Assembly (NCBI GenBank): GCA_014138725.1
Contig: JACJID010000005.1
Coordinates: 1-64,000 of the forward strand
Length of the DNA stretch: 64,000 nucleotides
Direction: 5' to 3'
Source of the DNA: Kutzneria viridogrisea
Lineage (GTDB): Bacteria; Actinomycetota; Actinomycetes; Mycobacteriales; Pseudonocardiaceae
Shown: positions 62,052 to 64,000 of the stretch, piece by piece
Layout: every line of letters begins with the position of its first letter
Numbering within the stretch: position 1 is the stretch's first letter
The notes under the pieces: generated by a model
Databases searched by the model: none
Told to the model about the DNA's origin: nothing
Seen by the model: the letters and a program-made list of their open reading frames with translations, nothing else
Made by a program: the position numbers and the translations under genes

Positions 62052-62597
62052 CTAGAGCAGATCGGTGTCCACGCAGCGCACGACCAGCTTGGCGACTCGT
62101 CGCCGCCAGTCACCTCCGCTACCGAAGCACCAGGCGACGGCATCGGGCACCCAGAGCAGCGGTTCCTCGTGCGGGCGCAGGTGCTCGTAGACCAGGCCGG
62201 TCCGACGCGCGTGGTGGCCCATCGCGGTGCGGAGTACTCGCAGGTCGAGCCGATCACCGCTGGCCCGGCTCTCCAGCACCAGGCGCCGTGCGTTGGCCTC
62301 GACCAGGTCGGCTACGAGGCCGCGTAGGCAGTTCTCCCGCGCGAGTTCGCCGGGCTCCTGACTGGTGTACATCGCGACCCGCAGCCCGAGGCACTCCAGC
62401 CGCGCGATGATCTCGCGGCGGCGTGCGCATCCCTCGTCCTTGAAGTGGATCCGGCGCTGGCCACCCAGGCACAGGGAGCGCAGAGCTGTCCTGGTTCGTC
62501 CCAGCTTGTCCGGCTGCATGTGGCTGGCGGCCAGGAAGTAGGTGGCTCCCCGGCGGGACTCGTCGACGAACACGTGCACGCTCACCGGGCCGATCAT
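62052..62597 (-). CDS. Uncharacterised protein, DUF3800/RNase-H-like pattern
   Basis: 181 residues. It opens with VHVFVDESRRGATYFLAASH, has GQRRIHFKDEGCARRREIIA and ends near LLWVPDAVAWCFGSGGDWRR. The N-terminal FVDES and the later Asp resemble the DUF3800 RNase-H-fold family, common in actinobacteria. A nuclease-type fold is a guess; no partner gene is evident. Confidence 0.6.
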   Translation of the reverse strand: MIGPVSVHVFVDESRRGATYFLAASHMQPDKLGRTRTALRSLCLGGQRRIHFKDEGCARRREIIARLECLGLRVAMYTSQEPGELARENCLRGLVADLVEANARRLVLESRASGDRLDLRVLRTAMGHHARRTGLVYEHLRPHEEPLLWVPDAVAWCFGSGGDWRRRVAKLVVRCVDTDLL

Positions 62598-62640
62598 CCC
62601 GCACCCGTCACGGAGTGCAGCGATCGGCCACGCAGAGCGA

Positions 62641-63204
62641 TCAGACCCGGCTGGCGAGCCCTGGGTAGTCGATGACCAGGCCGTCGGGGTCCACCGTCAG
62701 GTCGTTGGCCGACTCGTCGCGCGCGAAGGACACCACGGAGCCGGTGTCGGACAACGAGACGGTCCGGTACCGCTCACGGACCAGTCGCACGGACAGGTCG
62801 GGCAGGGACACCCAGACCACCGGCAGCTCGTGCTCCCCGGATTCGCGGTGCAGTCCGAGCCTGCGGATCGGTAAGGCGTTGAACAGAACGCTGCTCTCCA
62901 CGTTGACGTCCACGGCGCCCTCGAACTCGCTGCGCTCGGCCCCACGCCCGCGGTCGACCAGCCAGACCCCGTCCTCGGTGCGGCTGATGGACACCTGCCG
63001 CTCGTCCTCGGCGGTGGCGCTGCGCAGCAACAGCCGGGACACCACCCCGTCCTCGCCGACGGACAGCTCGAACGAGGCGTTGTAGGCCTCGTGGTCGCCG
63101 GACCTGGCCGCGACCACGCGCCCGGACGCCTTGATCCGGCTCTCGGAGAGCACCAGCCGCGCCGACTCCAGGCGGGGGCCGGTGAGTGCCTGCCAGGTGA
63201 CCAT
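62641..63204 (-). CDS. Putative glycolipid-binding family protein
   Basis: 187 residues of beta-rich sequence: TWQALTGPRLESARLVLSES, then FELSVGEDGVVSRLLLRSAT, then FEGAVDVNVESSVLFNALPI and the closing DLTVDPDGLVIDYPGLASRV. This order matches the putative glycolipid-binding family (PF06475 type). ATG 63204 is chosen as the usual N-terminus; an upstream extension to 63285 looks non-coding. Confidence 0.78.
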   Translation of the reverse strand: MVTWQALTGPRLESARLVLSESRIKASGRVVAARSGDHEAYNASFELSVGEDGVVSRLLLRSATAEDERQVSISRTEDGVWLVDRGRGAERSEFEGAVDVNVESSVLFNALPIRRLGLHRESGEHELPVVWVSLPDLSVRLVRERYRTVSLSDTGSVVSFARDESANDLTVDPDGLVIDYPGLASRV

Positions 63205-63370
63205 GATGGGACGCCTGCCGAGCGGGGCAGCGGGGTGGTTCCGCCCCTCGGAGGGGGTCCGCTCAGTGGTGTTCGGGAGGTTCACAGTCCACCTTCGGCC
63301 GTTGCTCGCGTCGTTTCAGACCTGACTTCGGAGCGTACCCAAACGGGTGCCCCGATCACACCGTCGACAG

Positions 63371-63410
63371 CACTGAGGGCCTCCCAACACAGCCCGGGAG
63401 GCCCTCAGTG
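63371..63410. terminator. Terminator of the surface-protein gene
   Basis: CACTGAGGGCCTCCC (63371-63385) and GGGAGGCCCTCAGTG (63396-63410), perfect 15-bp arms, 18 bp after the stop of the gene at 63429. Confidence 0.85.
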
Positions 63411-63428
63411 CTCAGTCGAGCGGGGTGA

Positions 63429-64000
63429 TCAGTTGGCCCTGCGGCGACGCACGAAGAACAGCGCGCCGACACCGGCACCGACCAGCACGACACCGGCCAC
63501 GATGGCCCCGATGACGGAGGCACCGGTGTAGGCCAGCGGGGTGTCGTTGGAGGCGGGCACCGGGACCGGCACCGGGGTGGTGGTGGTCACCGGGGTGCTG
63601 GGTGCGGGGGCGCTGGTGGTGGTGCTCGGCACCGGCGTGGTGGTGGTCACCACGGGGGCGACGGTCCAGTTCGCCTTGGCTTCCTGGTGCAGCTTCACGT
63701 CGGTGGGCTTGGCAACGATCAGCGACTGGGTCAGCGCGTTGCCCTTGGCGTCGGCGCCGACGAACAGGCGACCCGCCTTGAGGTGGGCCTCGGCGTCAAC
63801 GGAGAAGCCGCCGTTGCCCTCCTTGGCGTCGGCCGGGACCTTGACGTAGATCTCGGTGCCGTCGACGACCTTGTCGATCGCCTTGCCGTCCTTGTCGGTC
63901 AGGGTCACGCCGTTGGGCAGGTTCTTGCTCAGGTCCACCTTGCTCGCGGTGGTCTTGACCGTGAACGGCCCGATCAGCTCACCGGTCTTGCCGGTCTTCT
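63429..64000 (-). CDS. Sortase-anchored surface protein, C-terminal part (window edge)
   Basis: The frame is open to the window end, so the N-terminus is missing. The visible part has a folded domain (PNGVTLTDKDGKAIDKVVDG, SVDAEAHLKAGRLFVGADAK), a Thr/Pro/Val-rich stalk (about 60 residues) and a wall-sorting signal: LAYTG, then a hydrophobic helix (IGAIVAGVVLVGAGVGALFF) and RRRRAN. LAxTG is the class E sortase motif of high-GC Gram-positives. This resembles the end of thioester-domain surface adhesins, but that domain lies outside the window. Confidence 0.85.
   Translation of the reverse strand, partial: KTGKTGELIGPFTVKTTASKVDLSKNLPNGVTLTDKDGKAIDKVVDGTEIYVKVPADAKEGNGGFSVDAEAHLKAGRLFVGADAKGNALTQSLIVAKPTDVKLHQEAKANWTVAPVVTTTTPVPSTTTSAPAPSTPVTTTTPVPVPVPASNDTPLAYTGASVIGAIVAGVVLVGAGVGALFFVRRRRAN

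Overview
The window is high-GC, gene-dense actinobacterial DNA with many GTG starts, 1-4 nt gene overlaps and candidate leaderless transcripts. The mix of genes suggests the order Pseudonocardiales (inference): DUF5753 helix-turn-helix regulators, DUF3558 lipoproteins, a PPE-like/EspG cassette, an AfsR-like regulator and a LAxTG surface protein. Core genes here (dnaX, ybaB, recR, lysC-asd, leuA, tadA plus its associated protein, tyrA, two tRNA-Ser genes and the SRP RNA) also lie in one region of the Mycobacterium tuberculosis chromosome, so this looks like conserved chromosomal backbone with accessory insertions.

Layout. 1-3.4 kb: three damaged genes (S9 peptidase, WYL-type regulator, MarR regulator), an intact IS630-type element with TA target duplication, and two TA-flanked miniature elements. 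3.4-11 kb: ohr, an FMN reductase, an esterase, furA-katA, an MFS transporter and an FGGY sugar kinase. 10.5-18 kb: amino-acid biosynthesis, with lysC, a 26-residue micro-ORF and asd coupled by ATGA overlaps, and leuA preceded by an apparent leucine leader-peptide attenuator; between them lie a PIG-V-like membrane glycosyltransferase, a nitroreductase and three tandem paralogous small membrane proteins. 18-23 kb: two DedA proteins, a class II aldolase, map, and a small regulator/Prim-Pol-like group. 23-29.4 kb: an orphan type VII (ESX) cassette with a polymorphic toxin, a candidate immunity protein, a YbaB-like protein, a WXG/PE-like protein, a DUF3558 lipoprotein, a PPE-like protein and EspG. 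29.4-38.8 kb: a complete dipeptide/oligopeptide ABC operon and a 1009-residue AfsR-type regulator.

38.7-46.9 kb: recR, ybaB, an intact S9 peptidase, dnaX, SRP RNA, cspA, tRNA-Ser(GGA), a tandem 159-bp repeat and several small proteins. 46.9-53.4 kb: a tightly packed operon for trans-4-hydroxy-L-proline catabolism (HTH-cupin regulator, three-subunit flavoprotein dehydrogenase, DapA-like deaminase, proline-racemase-family epimerase) that runs into an aminopeptidase P gene after 10 nt, suggesting release of imino acids from peptides. 53.4-58.6 kb: a secreted nuclease, tRNA-Ser(CGA), an ECF sigma factor translationally coupled to a zinc-finger/Asp23 fusion, an Asp23 protein and a small protein, then a CsbD protein. 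58.6-64 kb: tadA and its partner, an M20 amidohydrolase, tyrA, two uncharacterised conserved genes and the C-terminus of a sortase-anchored surface protein cut by the window edge.

Certainty is highest for named housekeeping genes and RNAs. It is lower for regulatory palindromes, promoters, the toxin domain and the small proteins.
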